The notes beneath the pieces were generated by a model. That model did no database searches and was not told the DNA's origin. It saw nothing but the letters and a program-made list of their open reading frames with translations. Of a stretch of DNA of 64,000 nucleotides, positions 7,831-16,976 are shown piece after piece. Every line of letters starts with the position of its first letter. Position 1 is the stretch's first letter. The DNA comes from DYIU01 sp038326775 (GTDB taxonomy: Bacteria; Actinomycetota; Geothermincolia; Fen-727; Anoxymicrobiaceae), in NCBI GenBank assembly GCA_038326775.1, contig JBBQKJ010000010.1:9289-73288 (forward strand), written 5' to 3'. The position numbers were made by a program, and so were the translations under genes.

Positions 7831-10259
7831 TTGCCCTCACCTCTCACATCGTCCCGGCCCCTTATGGCCGCGGCGAACCGGGACTTCAGTGCAGCTATCA
7901 CACGGTCCAGCTCAGCGTGCGCCTGCGCGTCGGTCAGGGTGCCCCCCGCCGAGCCAAACTCGAGGGCGTACGCCAGGCTCTTCTTACCAGCAGGAATCTG
8001 GGGACCGGTGTATACATCAAAAAGCCTCGCAGAAAGAAGAAGGTCTCCACCGCTCGCCTTTATCACCTCGGCCACCATCCGGGCTTCAAGGGACTCGTCT
8101 ACAACTACGGCAATGTCAACCTTGACGTTCGGGAACCTGCCCACGGGGCGGTATTCACTCGTTCCCGCGGCCGCCTCCATCAGCGGCGCCAGTCGTAGCT
8201 CCGCGACGTACAGCTCGAAGACGAGCCCGAACTCCTCGGCGACCCCCGGGTGAAGCTGTCCGATGACACCGGCCTCGGCTCCGTCCACGAGCACCGCCGC
8301 CGAATGGCCGGGCGCCAGGTACGGCCTGTCGGCCGGGAGGAAATCGATATCATCCACCCCCAGGGTCAGCGCGGCTTCTTCAACGGCGCCCTTGAGGTCG
8401 AAGAAGTCGGCCTGCCTGCCGGGCGCCGACCAACCGGCCGGTTCGACCAGCCCGCACAGCAATATGCCGATGGCGTCGAACTCCTCCGGCAGTTCTTCAG
8501 GGCCCTTCGCTATGAAAACGCGCCCTTTCTCAAAGAAGGCGAGGTCGACGTTTCCCCTGTTGGCGTTGCCCAGCGCAAGCCTGAGAAGACCTGGTAGCAG
8601 CGTGGTGCGCATCGCTTCACCCGTCTCCGCCAACGGGTTCATCAGTGTCACCGCCCGCCTCAGCCTGTCACCCTCCGGCAGGCGAAGGAGGTCAAGGTCG
8701 CCGGGGCGCATGAAGCTGTAAGGGACGACCTGGCAAAGCCCCCTGGCGACGAGTCCGTCCACCAGCCGCTCCTCGAGCGCCTGCTCGGCGGTAAGTCCGG
8801 CATCGAAACCGCCGCCCCCCGGCAGCGACCCCGGTATGCGGTCGTACCCGTAAACACGGGCGATCTCTTCGATAAGGTCGACCTCGCGCTGGAGGTCAGG
8901 ACGGAATGACGGCGCGGTGATGCGCGGCACGTCGGCATCTTCAACACGCGCGGCGAGTCGCTCCAGTATTTCGAGCATCTCGGATTTCGATATCTCTGTT
9001 CCCAGCACCGTGTTCACCCTGGACGGCCTCAAGTCAATCGTCACCGGAATGACGGCTTTCGGATAAACGTCGATGGCTCCGAGAGCGATGTCCCCGCCCG
9101 CCAGCTCGCCCATGAGGCCCGCGGCCCGGTCGGCCGCCGCGAGCGTGCCCCCCGGGTCGGAACCTTTCTCGAACCTGCCGGAGGCTTCCGTCCTTACCCC
9201 GAGACGCCTGGAGGTCAGCATGATCGAGGTGGGGTCGAAGTGCGCGGACTCGATGAGAATGTTCCTGGTTTTCTCCCCCACCTCGGAATCCTCTCCGCCG
9301 ATTATCCCGGCAAGCGCAACTGGCCTCGAGGCGTCGGCTATCACCAGCGACGTGTCGTCCAACTGCCTGTCCACGCCGTCGAGCGTGGTGATGAGCTCCC
9401 CGCGCCTTGAGAGCCTGACAATGATGGTGCGCCCGGAAAGCAGGTCCATGTCGAACGCGTGGAGCGGCTGTCCAAGCTCCATCAGCACGTAGTTGGTGAT
9501 ATCGACCACGTTGTTTATGGGCCGCAGTCCCGAGGCGAGCAACCTTCGCTGCATCCACGCGGGTGAGGGCCCGATCGAGACCCCCGTCACGGCCCTGCCG
9601 GAGTACCTCGGGCACCCCCCGGCGTCGTCTATCATAACAGCGACAAGGTCACCTGTCGGCGGACCGGTCTCGTTCACGGTGCAGTCGGGCATCCTCAGCT
9701 TCGAGCCGGTAACGGCGGCTACCTCCCTGGCGATACCGACCATCGACATGCAGTCAGGCCTGTTTGGGGTTATCTCGAGGTCAAGAACCACGTCCTCGAG
9801 CGGCAGGACCTCGTGGATGTCCAGCCCCGCCCGGGTAACGCCCTGTAGCTCTAGAATCCCGGAATGGTCGTCGCTGAGGCCAAGCTCGGAGGCGCTGAGA
9901 AACATGCCTTCGCTTTCGACTCCCCTGATAGTGGCCTTCTTCAGCTCTTTGTCGGAAACCTCTGGCAGCCGGGCTCCCGGAACTGCCAGGGCCGACTTCA
10001 TCCCTTCGACGAGATTGGGAGCGCCGCAAACCACCGTGCGCCGCACGGTGCCGTCGTCAGCGATAGCCAGGCGCAGGTTGTCGGCGTACGGATGCGGCTT
10101 GACCTCGTCCACCCGCGCCACCACCACGCCGGAGACACCGGAGCCGAGCCGACGGACACGCTCCACCTCGGTCCCGGACATCCATAACAGATCGGCGACC
10201 TCCTCCGGGGAGGCTTCGACGTCCACGTATTCTTGAAGCCACTCAAACGATACTTTCAA
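7827..10259 (-). CDS. pheT: Phenylalanine--tRNA ligase beta subunit
   Basis: 810 residues, the size of the bacterial beta subunit of the alpha2-beta2 enzyme that charges tRNA-Phe. In order it shows an N-terminal EMAP/tRNA-binding-like domain (about 40-150), B3/B4 editing region (about 210-385), B5 (about 410-475), the catalytic-like fold, and the C-terminal FDX-ACB anticodon-binding domain (EYRPVGRFPNVKVDIAVVVDE onward). The start is TTG at 10259, preceded by GGGAG; there is no nearer ATG that keeps the conserved N terminus. It follows pheS by 22 bases. Confidence 0.96.
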   Translation of the reverse strand: MKVSFEWLQEYVDVEASPEEVADLLWMSGTEVERVRRLGSGVSGVVVARVDEVKPHPYADNLRLAIADDGTVRRTVVCGAPNLVEGMKSALAVPGARLPEVSDKELKKATIRGVESEGMFLSASELGLSDDHSGILELQGVTRAGLDIHEVLPLEDVVLDLEITPNRPDCMSMVGIAREVAAVTGSKLRMPDCTVNETGPPTGDLVAVMIDDAGGCPRYSGRAVTGVSIGPSPAWMQRRLLASGLRPINNVVDITNYVLMELGQPLHAFDMDLLSGRTIIVRLSRRGELITTLDGVDRQLDDTSLVIADASRPVALAGIIGGEDSEVGEKTRNILIESAHFDPTSIMLTSRRLGVRTEASGRFEKGSDPGGTLAAADRAAGLMGELAGGDIALGAIDVYPKAVIPVTIDLRPSRVNTVLGTEISKSEMLEILERLAARVEDADVPRITAPSFRPDLQREVDLIEEIARVYGYDRIPGSLPGGGGFDAGLTAEQALEERLVDGLVARGLCQVVPYSFMRPGDLDLLRLPEGDRLRRAVTLMNPLAETGEAMRTTLLPGLLRLALGNANRGNVDLAFFEKGRVFIAKGPEELPEEFDAIGILLCGLVEPAGWSAPGRQADFFDLKGAVEEAALTLGVDDIDFLPADRPYLAPGHSAAVLVDGAEAGVIGQLHPGVAEEFGLVFELYVAELRLAPLMEAAAGTSEYRPVGRFPNVKVDIAVVVDESLEARMVAEVIKASGGDLLLSARLFDVYTGPQIPAGKKSLAYALEFGSAGGTLTDAQAHAELDRVIAALKSRFAAAIRGRDDVRGEGN

Positions 10260-10281
10260 ACCAACCGCTCCCGGTCATTTA

Positions 10282-11370
10282 TCAGAACTGCCTCAGGAAT
10301 CGCATGTCGTTCTCGAAGAAGACCCTCATATCGTCGATACCGTGCTTCAGCATCGCTACACGCTCGACCCCGACCCCGAAGGCAAACCCGGTATACTCCT
10401 CGGGGTCGTAGCCCACGTGCTCGAAAACGTTGGGGTCGATCATCCCGCAGCCAAGTATCTCCAGCCAGCCGCTGCCCCTGCACAAACCGCAACCCTCGCC
10501 GTCGCAGACGTAGCAGGAGACGTACACCTCCGCGCTCGGCTCCGTGAATGGGAAGAAATGAGGGGTAAAGCGCACCTTGCGACTGGAGCCGAACAGCTTC
10601 CTGACGAATACCTCGAGGGTCCCTTTCAGGTGCCCCATGTTGATGCCCGGCCCCACCGCGAAGCCCTCAACCTGGTGGAACATGGCGGAATGAGTGGCGT
10701 CGATCTCGTCCTTGCGGTACGCCTTCCCCGGGCTTATCACGTAGAGCGGCGGTTTCCTCGACTCCATGACCCTGATCTGCACGGGGGAGGTATGGGTGCG
10801 GAGCAGAATATCGTCGGGGTACTCCCTGAAGGGGTCCTTCCTCCGGATGTAGAGTGTGTCCTGAAGCGATCTCGCGGGATGGTAAGGCGGTTGGTTCAGA
10901 GCCTCGAAGTTGTAATAATCGAGCTCGACCTCGGGGCCTTGCACGACCTCGTACCCCAGGCTTATGAAAACACTCGTTATCTCTTCGGCGACCTCTGAGA
11001 GCAGGTGCTTGTGCCCGACCGTGCGGCGCCGCCCGGAAAGGGTGACATCCACCGCCCGGCTGCGAAGCAGACGCTCGCCCTGGATCTCGCTCAGCTCTCT
11101 GCCCTTCTCGCCGAGGCGCTCCTCGACAAGCCCTCGAAGGAGGTTTCCTATCTGCCCGACCACCGGCTTCTCATCGGCGGAAAGCATAAAAAGGCCTTTG
11201 AAGACGGTAGTAACCGTGCCTTTTTTGCCAAGCAGCTTCACCCGCGCTTCCTCGAGCTCTGAGACAGTGCGGCAGCCTGCCACAAGCGCAAGCGCATCCT
11301 CGACCAGCACTGCCATTTCCGGCCGCTCCGCGGTCAGGCTGTCAAGCTTATCCCTCGCGCCCTGGTCCAT
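10282..11370 (-). CDS. pheS: Phenylalanine--tRNA ligase alpha subunit
   Basis: 362 residues. This is the catalytic subunit. The N-terminal coiled coil (about 1-95) is followed by a class II synthetase core with motif 2 (SPVQIRVMESRKPPLYVISPGKAYRKDEIDATH region) and motif 3 (GFAFGVGVERVAMLKHGI). A stretch with four cysteines (CYVCDGEGCGLCRGSGW) is an insertion seen in many PheS proteins and may bind a metal ion. It starts three bases after the stop of the RNA methyltransferase gene, so it is in the same transcript as infC-rpmI-rplT. No T-box leader is present because there is no intergenic space. Confidence 0.96.
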   Translation of the reverse strand: MDQGARDKLDSLTAERPEMAVLVEDALALVAGCRTVSELEEARVKLLGKKGTVTTVFKGLFMLSADEKPVVGQIGNLLRGLVEERLGEKGRELSEIQGERLLRSRAVDVTLSGRRRTVGHKHLLSEVAEEITSVFISLGYEVVQGPEVELDYYNFEALNQPPYHPARSLQDTLYIRRKDPFREYPDDILLRTHTSPVQIRVMESRKPPLYVISPGKAYRKDEIDATHSAMFHQVEGFAVGPGINMGHLKGTLEVFVRKLFGSSRKVRFTPHFFPFTEPSAEVYVSCYVCDGEGCGLCRGSGWLEILGCGMIDPNVFEHVGYDPEEYTGFAFGVGVERVAMLKHGIDDMRVFFENDMRFLRQF

Positions 11371-11373
11371 CGC

Positions 11374-12180
11374 TCATCCACCTCGAACGGCGACTTCTCT
11401 CTGGCGAAGCGCCTCGAACAGCACCACTGCGGCGGCGCTGGCCACGTTCAGTGATTCAGCCATACCCGGCATCACGATAGACATGGTGCCGTCCATGATA
11501 GCCATGTCAGCCTCGACTATGCCGAAAGCCTCGTTGCCGACTACCAGCGCCACCGGCACTGTCATGTCGACTTCGAGATAGTTGCTCTTGCCACGCGGGT
11601 CCAACCCCAGCAGCGCCATACTGTCTTTCGTATCCTCTTTTAACGTGGCAAGCGCAACCCCGCGCGACATCCTCACGCGGAAGTGGGCCCCCGCCGCCGA
11701 GCGAACGACCTTGGGGTTGTACGGGTCGGCGCACCCCTCGGTCATCAGGAATGCGTCCACTCCGGTAGCGTCGGCTATCCTGAGCAGAGAACCAAGGTTT
11801 CCCGGGTCTCGCACCTGGTCGGCGACCAGGAGGATCGAAGCCTCTGTAAGCGACAGGTCCTCGTAAGGGGCATCGACCTGGTCTATTACTCCCAGGATCC
11901 CCTGCGAGGTCACCACGTCCGACACCCACTCCATCAGATTCTGGCTCAGCTCGTGTGCCGGCACCGAACCCTCCGAGCTTCCCCTTAGAAACCGGGCCTC
12001 CTCCGCGCGAGAGTCCACGTAAGCTATCTCACGAAGCTTAGCCCCGGAACCGACCGCCTCCTGGAGTAGGCTCAAGCCCTCGACAATGAACGTGCCGTTT
12101 TGATCGCGGTAGGAGCGCCGCCCGAGTTTCCTCAACCGTTTTACCACGTCGTGGTTGCGGCTGCTTATCGGGTTCAGCAT
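11374..12180 (-). CDS. SpoU/TrmH-family RNA 2'-O-methyltransferase
   Basis: 268 residues. It belongs to the SPOUT (trefoil-knot) methyltransferases that methylate ribose 2'-OH in rRNA or tRNA using SAM. An N-terminal RNA-binding substrate domain (about 1-100, L30e-like) precedes the knot domain, which shows motif 1 VADQVRDPGNLGSLLRIADATG, motif 2 LVVGNEAFG and motif 3 IVMPGMAESLNVASAAAVVLFE. The target base cannot be read from sequence. Location between rplT and pheS is a common arrangement in Gram-positive genomes. Confidence 0.93.
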   Translation of the reverse strand: MLNPISSRNHDVVKRLRKLGRRSYRDQNGTFIVEGLSLLQEAVGSGAKLREIAYVDSRAEEARFLRGSSEGSVPAHELSQNLMEWVSDVVTSQGILGVIDQVDAPYEDLSLTEASILLVADQVRDPGNLGSLLRIADATGVDAFLMTEGCADPYNPKVVRSAAGAHFRVRMSRGVALATLKEDTKDSMALLGLDPRGKSNYLEVDMTVPVALVVGNEAFGIVEADMAIMDGTMSIVMPGMAESLNVASAAAVVLFEALRQREVAVRGG

Positions 12181-12208
12181 GGGTTAGGAGTCACTCTCCG
12201 GCTGCCTG

Positions 12209-12691
12209 TCATCCGGCAGCCTCGTCAGCCTTCTCATCCTTCACCCCGCCGTCGGTGGGCTCGCCCGGGCCCGCGTCCTCAGTCTCGGAGACGTCGGCAG
12301 TCGAGGCCTTCGTCTTGACCCCGGTCTTAACGTTAACCTGGCCGTCGCCCGCAACGAGGGCAACCAGCTGCCCGAACGCCTCGGGGTCGTGGACCGCCAG
12401 CTCGGCTAAAATCTTGCGGTCGACCTCCACCCCGGCGTTGTGAAGCCCGCTGATAAACTTGCTGTAAGACATGCCGTGCTCGCGGGTCGCCGCGTTTATG
12501 CGGGTTATCCATAACCTGCGAAAATCCGATTTCCTCGCCCGCCTGTCCCTGTAAGCGTACTGAAGCGAGTGCTGCACCTGCTCGTTGGCGGACCTGTAGC
12601 AGTTGCTTTTCGGACCTCTATATCCCTTGGCCATGTCGAGCACTTTCTTGCGGCGCTTCCTCGTAGCGACGCTGTTCTTTGCCCTCGGCAT
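12209..12691 (-). CDS. rplT: 50S ribosomal protein L20 with acidic C-terminal tail
   Basis: 160 residues against the usual 115-120. The first ~118 residues are standard L20 (MPRAKNSVATRKRRKK, then AKGYRGPKSNCYRSANEQV and the RINAATREHGMSYSKFI region). The final ~42 residues are a low-complexity Asp/Glu/Thr/Lys tail unlike L20. The ATG at 12691 matches the family N terminus; an in-frame start three codons upstream is not needed. L20 also acts as an autoregulator of infC-rpmI-rplT in several bacteria. Confidence 0.95.
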   Translation of the reverse strand: MPRAKNSVATRKRRKKVLDMAKGYRGPKSNCYRSANEQVQHSLQYAYRDRRARKSDFRRLWITRINAATREHGMSYSKFISGLHNAGVEVDRKILAELAVHDPEAFGQLVALVAGDGQVNVKTGVKTKASTADVSETEDAGPGEPTDGGVKDEKADEAAG

Positions 12692-12733
12692 CCTAACCAA
12701 CCCCTCTGTATGTGATATCAGGTATCTTGCGAC

Positions 12734-12943
12734 TTACTTCTTGCGATTCGGTATCCCCAGCACTTTACGCATGTTGCCGTCGTCAGCGCGGTCCACCTCC
12801 TGCTCCGCCTCCAGGCTTCGCAACCGCTTCGAGCTTTTCTCGGTGAACAGGTGGCTGTTGTAAGCTTTTTTCCTTACGAGCTTTCCCGTTCCGGTAACCC
12901 GAAAGCGCTTCGCGGCGCCCCGGTGGGTTCTCATCTTCGGCAT
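12734..12943 (-). CDS. rpmI: 50S ribosomal protein L35
   Basis: 69 residues with the L35 hallmark MPKMRTHRGAAKRF at the N terminus and a basic C-terminal half ending in PNRKK. The ATG at 12943 lies four bases before the infC stop region, so the two genes are translationally close; AAGGAG is about ten bases upstream inside infC. Confidence 0.95.
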   Translation of the reverse strand: MPKMRTHRGAAKRFRVTGTGKLVRKKAYNSHLFTEKSSKRLRSLEAEQEVDRADDGNMRKVLGIPNRKK

Positions 12944-12947
12944 TCGA

Positions 12948-13523
12948 TCACTGCTCCTTCGGCTGCTTCTTCGTCTGCTCCTTCTTCTCCTTCTGATGCT
13001 CATCCCTGACCTCAACCGCAATTGGATTGAGTACCATGGTCATGTTGCGCCCGTCGAGCCGCGCCCTCGCCTCGACGTTGGCGATATTGTTCACGTCATC
13101 CGCGAGCCGGTTCAAGAGGTTCAACCCGAGTTCGGTGTGGGTCATCTCCCTTCCCCGGAACATAATGGTCACCTTGACCTTGTTGCCCTGGTTAAGGAAC
13201 CGGACCACGTGCTTCTTCTTTGTCTCGTAGTCGTGGATGTCGATCTTTGGGCGCATCTTCATCTCTTTGACCACGATTGTGCTCTGTTTCTTTCGAGCAA
13301 CCTTCTGTTTCTGCTCCTGCTCGTAGCAGAACTTGCCGTAGTCCATCACCTTGCAGACCGGCGGGGTCGCCTGCGGCGCAACCTCCACAAGGTCCAGGTC
13401 CTCCTCCAGGGCAATCCGCTGGGCTTCCTCGATCGGTGTGATTCCCAACTGCTCCCCGGTAGATGATATGAGCCTCACCTCCGGGCTCCTCACCATCTCG
13501 TTTATCCTCAGCTTTCCGGTTAT
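12948..13523 (-). CDS. infC: Translation initiation factor IF-3, predicted ATA start
   Basis: 191 residues. IF-3 binds 30S subunits and checks start-codon pairing. The N domain (KLRINEMVRSPEVRLI to about residue 80) and the C domain (IVVKEMKMRPKIDIHDYETK, then KVKVTIMFRGREM) are both complete. Homologues begin just before the RIN motif. The only well-placed ribosome binding site (AAGGAGGGG) is followed by ATA at 13523-13521; the in-frame ATG at 13577 would put the Shine-Dalgarno inside the gene. Rare starts (AUU, AUA, AUC) in infC are known and let IF-3 limit its own synthesis. The C-terminal tail is rich in Lys and Gln. Confidence 0.92.
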   Translation of the reverse strand: MTGKLRINEMVRSPEVRLISSTGEQLGITPIEEAQRIALEEDLDLVEVAPQATPPVCKVMDYGKFCYEQEQKQKVARKKQSTIVVKEMKMRPKIDIHDYETKKKHVVRFLNQGNKVKVTIMFRGREMTHTELGLNLLNRLADDVNNIANVEARARLDGRNMTMVLNPIAVEVRDEHQKEKKEQTKKQPKEQ

Positions 13524-13552
13524 GGCAACCCCTCCTTCGCTCGGCTGAACGT

Positions 13553-13582
13553 GAAAAAAAGGGCAGCTCAATGCCACCCTTC
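13553..13582 (-). terminator. Possible attenuator hairpin in the infC leader
   Basis: On the minus strand a short imperfect stem (GGCA paired with TGCC, extended by weaker pairs) is followed directly by seven T residues, about 35 bases before the infC start codon. Several bacteria control infC-rpmI-rplT by premature termination in the leader, in some cases through L20. The stem here is weak, so this is only a candidate. Confidence 0.35.
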
Positions 13583-13690
13583 ATATCCATTATGGACAAC
13601 CATGCCGGCAGCCTCGTTGTCTATCATCACATTGTCAGCGCCGCAAGGTGAGGAGCGGCATCCTTCGCCCCTGCTTATCAAGTTGATAGG

Positions 13691-13720
13691 AGTATAGCGA
13701 AAGCGCCCCGCAGTGTCCAA
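13691..13720 (-). promoter_or_regulatory. Predicted promoter of the infC-rpmI-rplT-pheST cluster
   Basis: TTGGAC (13720-13715) and TATACT (13696-13691) are separated by 18 bases on the minus strand, close to the housekeeping sigma consensus. This leaves a leader of roughly 160 bases before infC, which fits a regulated leader. The remaining part of this 314-base intergenic region shows no gene. Confidence 0.5.
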
Positions 13721-13802
13721 CTCGCGGCGAGCGAGCAGGTGGTTGCGTCCCATCCGGAGGCGCCCGGCGTTTCATGATCGGAACCTTCGGGCGTTCAACG
13801 GT

Positions 13803-13808
13803 TATAAT
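13803..13808 (+). promoter_or_regulatory. -10 element of the response regulator gene
   Basis: A perfect TATAAT lies 30 bases before the ATG at 13838. No convincing -35 hexamer is visible at the usual distance, so the promoter may need an activator. Confidence 0.4.
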
Positions 13809-13837
13809 AGTGTCAGCTGTTGAAAGGCGGAGAGTTA

Positions 13838-14776
13838 ATGCTGCAGCCGAGGCCAAAGGTCCTTATAGCTGATGACGACCACAATCTGCGCCAGTTGTTG
13901 ATGGAAGCGCTTCCGAAACACAAGTTCGAGGTCTACCAGGCCGCGGACGGCCCCGAGGCGTGGGAGACAGTGAGGAACCTCAGGCCCGACATAGTGCTCC
14001 TCGACATAATGATGCCTGGCAAGGACGGTTTCGAGATATGCCGCTTGATGCGCGAAAACCCACAGACACGCAGTATCCCGGTCATCATGCTCACGGCCAA
14101 GGCCCAGCTCAAGGACAAGCTGGAGGGAATAGAATCCGGGGCCGACGACTACATCACCAAGCCGTTCGACCCGCTGGAGCTGCAGGCTCGTATCGAGATG
14201 CATCTCAGGCGCTACCTCCGGGACATCGACATAAGCCCAATCACCGGGCTGCCGGGAAACAAGTCCATTGAGACCGCCCTGCAGGCGATGCTTGATTCCG
14301 GAGAGCAGTTCGCGTTCCTCTACGTCGACCTAGACGACTTCAAGGCCTATAACGACTACTACGGCTTTCACCAGGGCAGCGATGTCATCAGAATGACAGG
14401 CCTGCTGCTCCAGGAAGCGCTGAACGCGGCCGGTCGCGAAGGCGACTTCCTCGGGCACGTTGGCGGCGATGACTTCATCGTCCTCACCTCAATCGAGAAC
14501 GCCGAAGCGGTCTCCCGAGAGATCATCAGGCGGTTCGACGAGAGCATCCCGTCCCGCTACCAGCCCGAGGACCTGGAAAAAGGCTACATAGTCTCTGTGG
14601 ACCGCCGCGGCTATGTCATGAAGTTCCCGGTGATGAGCATCTCCATCTCCATCGTGCATAACGAATTTCGCGCGCTCACAGACCCCGCCCAGGTCGGCAG
14701 GGTCGCAGCCGAGCTCAAGAAGTACGCCAAGGACCTGGAGGGCAGCGTTTACGTCTTCGACCGGAGGAAGACTTGA
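13838..14776 (+). CDS. Response regulator with receiver and GGDEF domains
   Basis: 312 residues. The receiver domain (about 5-122) has the acidic pair DDD near the N terminus, the phospho-acceptor Asp56 (VLLDIMMPG), the conserved Thr (MLTAKA) and Lys (YITKPFDP). The second domain (about 130-305) is a GGDEF diguanylate cyclase-type domain with GGDDF at residues 209-213 and an insertion between the core strands (around QPEDLEKGYIVSVDRRGYV). The GGDDF form is an allowed variation, so cyclic-di-GMP synthesis is likely but not certain. No RxxD inhibitory site is obvious. The ATG at 13838 has GGAG upstream and is preferred to a TTG 18 bases earlier. The histidine kinase gene begins 40 bases downstream. 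Confidence 0.9.
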   Translation: MLQPRPKVLIADDDHNLRQLLMEALPKHKFEVYQAADGPEAWETVRNLRPDIVLLDIMMPGKDGFEICRLMRENPQTRSIPVIMLTAKAQLKDKLEGIESGADDYITKPFDPLELQARIEMHLRRYLRDIDISPITGLPGNKSIETALQAMLDSGEQFAFLYVDLDDFKAYNDYYGFHQGSDVIRMTGLLLQEALNAAGREGDFLGHVGGDDFIVLTSIENAEAVSREIIRRFDESIPSRYQPEDLEKGYIVSVDRRGYVMKFPVMSISISIVHNEFRALTDPAQVGRVAAELKKYAKDLEGSVYVFDRRKT

Positions 14777-14816
14777 GCCGCCCCGCCCTCCGCCGGACCT
14801 GAGGCGGATCGGGGCC

Positions 14817-16973
14817 ATGGACTACCGCGGGCTTTTTCGTGGCAAAGCCAGGCCGGCTCCCCCGCCCGGGGGCACGACCGGGGTCGACATCAGCCAGCAG
14901 TTGTTGGTGACAACTCGCCCCGGAGTACAGCTGTTCTGGACAGTTGTGGTTGGCGCTACGCTCATCTACGCCCTGTCCTCGGGCGGGCCCGGGCACTCCG
15001 CGGTCGTAGTGGTGATGCTTGCGTCCTACGCCTCGGTGATAGCAGGGAACCACTACTTCCCGTACAGGAGGTACAGGCCGTTCGCGTTCTTAGCGCTTAT
15101 GTGCTCCTGCCTCGTTCTTATCTCGAGCATCGTCTTTCTGACAGGCGGCCGCGCCAGCCTGCTCGCCTTTCTTTTCTTTCTCGTGCCGGTTTTCGCCGCA
15201 TCCTATTTCAGCTACCCGGGCACGCTGCTGGTTTCACTTCTGAGTGCCCTCGCACGCTGCTTCCCGTTCTTCACCGGTCAGTCGAGCGGCATCGTCCTGT
15301 TTTCGCTTGCCGTCTCCGCTTTCGCCTTCATTCTTCTCGGCATACTCGCTTGCTTCGTCTTCGAGGGCGAGAAGATGTACGCCCGCGAGTCGCACGAGTA
15401 CCGCCATCTCCTGGAGTTGGCCCTCGACAAGGAGAGGGACATCTCGCTCATCTATAACCTGAGCCGGAAGTTCTCCTACACGCTCGACCTCGATACCGTT
15501 CTCAAGACCACGGCCGCCATGGCCCGCAAGATGCTCTCCTCACAGGGGGCGCTGGTTTTCCTTCTGGAGGATGGAAAACCAACGCTCAGGGCAGCGCTGG
15601 GGATACTCCCATTCTCCGATATGTCCGCGGTGCGTCCGCCCTCCGACGAAAACTGGGCCAGCCAGCTCGAAGCCGGCAACAACGTTGTGGCCGAGAAAAC
15701 CTGTCTTGGATGGCTGCCGCTTCCACCCGGCTCGGACCGCTTGCACAGCCTCTCGGCCGTGCCCCTTTTTACGGGCGCGGACATCGCGGGCTATCTCATG
15801 TGCTTCTCTCCGGCCGCCCGCTCTTTCAAAGAGACTCACCTTGATATCCTTTCCACGCTGGCCAGCCAGGCGGTCGTTGCTATCGAAAAGGCGCGTCTTT
15901 ACACTCGCACGCTGGATGAAAAAACAAAGGTGGAAACAATCCTTTCCGCTCTGCGCGACGGGCTGCTGGTGACCGACTCCCGGGGAGTGCTGGTCCAGAC
16001 CAACCCGGTCGCCGATCGGCTGCTGGGCATCGGCTCGAGCGCGTTAGGCTGCGGGCTGCTCGATGTGCTCACTCCTGTTCTGGCCGCGTGCGACCTCGGG
16101 CCGTTCACCCCTGGTGAAGCAGTCCTGGCCGTACTGGGCGGACACACGATCTTCGGCGAGATGGAGTTCTCCTCCGAGTCGCGCGTCTGTGTCCAGGCCC
16201 ACTTCATTCCCCTCGAGGACCAGCTCGGCAAGGTCAGTGGAATGGTCCTCTTCCTCCATGACATCACCGAGTTGAAGCGTATCGACGAGCTGAAGACCAA
16301 CTTCGTATCGAACGTCTCCCACGAGCTCAGGACACCGCTTACCAGTATCGCGGGGTTCGTCAAACTCATGCTGGCGGGAAGGGCGGGCGCCCTTTCGGCG
16401 CGGCAGCGCAAATACCTGGATATAGTCAGCTCTCAGGCCTCGGACCTGACCGGGATGATAGAGAGCATTCTCGACCTCTCCAGGCTGCAGTCCGGCAGCG
16501 TCAACCAGGAGATGAGTGAGATCGACCTCTGTCAGCTTGTCAATTCGGTATTGACAGACCTCTCCCCTACCGCGTCCGAGAAAGATATTGATATCCGGAG
16601 CAGGTTGTCCGATACACTTCCTCACGCCAGGGCGAACCCCGTCCGCATCTCGCAGGTCCTGACCAACATCATCGATAACGCAGTGAAGTTCACCGAGCCC
16701 GGCGGGCTTGTCGAGATATCCGCCCTGCACAACGGACCCCTCCTGCAGGTGCGGGTAAGCGACTCCGGTGTCGGCATTCCCCCGGGCGCGCTTCCACACA
16801 TCTTCGACCGCTTCTTCCAGGCGCGCTCCGGAGAGGTCAACGATGCAGACGGTTTCGGCCTCGGCCTCGCCATCTCCCGGGAGATCGTCGAGATGAGCGG
16901 AGGTAAGATCTGGGCCGAGAGCGACCCTGGCCGCGGCAGCACGTTCTATTTCACCCTACCGGTGCACAAGTGA
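14817..16973 (+). CDS. Membrane sensor histidine kinase with GAF and PAS domains
   Basis: 718 residues. About six transmembrane helices occupy residues 38-185, then a GAF domain (about 200-365), a PAS domain (about 375-475), HisKA with the H-box NVSHELRTPLTS (His502), and the HATPase domain (N-box NPVRISQVLTNIIDNAVKF, G1 DSGVGIP, F-box IFDRFFQ, G2 GFGLGLAISREI). All catalytic boxes are intact, so this should be an active kinase. The cognate partner is probably the adjacent receiver-GGDEF protein. The signal is unknown. Its stop codon lies only a few bases from the stop of the convergent HD-GYP gene. Confidence 0.92.
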   Translation: MDYRGLFRGKARPAPPPGGTTGVDISQQLLVTTRPGVQLFWTVVVGATLIYALSSGGPGHSAVVVVMLASYASVIAGNHYFPYRRYRPFAFLALMCSCLVLISSIVFLTGGRASLLAFLFFLVPVFAASYFSYPGTLLVSLLSALARCFPFFTGQSSGIVLFSLAVSAFAFILLGILACFVFEGEKMYARESHEYRHLLELALDKERDISLIYNLSRKFSYTLDLDTVLKTTAAMARKMLSSQGALVFLLEDGKPTLRAALGILPFSDMSAVRPPSDENWASQLEAGNNVVAEKTCLGWLPLPPGSDRLHSLSAVPLFTGADIAGYLMCFSPAARSFKETHLDILSTLASQAVVAIEKARLYTRTLDEKTKVETILSALRDGLLVTDSRGVLVQTNPVADRLLGIGSSALGCGLLDVLTPVLAACDLGPFTPGEAVLAVLGGHTIFGEMEFSSESRVCVQAHFIPLEDQLGKVSGMVLFLHDITELKRIDELKTNFVSNVSHELRTPLTSIAGFVKLMLAGRAGALSARQRKYLDIVSSQASDLTGMIESILDLSRLQSGSVNQEMSEIDLCQLVNSVLTDLSPTASEKDIDIRSRLSDTLPHARANPVRISQVLTNIIDNAVKFTEPGGLVEISALHNGPLLQVRVSDSGVGIPPGALPHIFDRFFQARSGEVNDADGFGLGLAISREIVEMSGGKIWAESDPGRGSTFYFTLPVHK

Positions 16974-16976
16974 AAG

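Noticed and set aside
12200..12221. Seven-pair hairpin across the rplT stop codon
   Set aside because: No T-run follows and the next gene begins at once, so it is unlikely to be a terminator.
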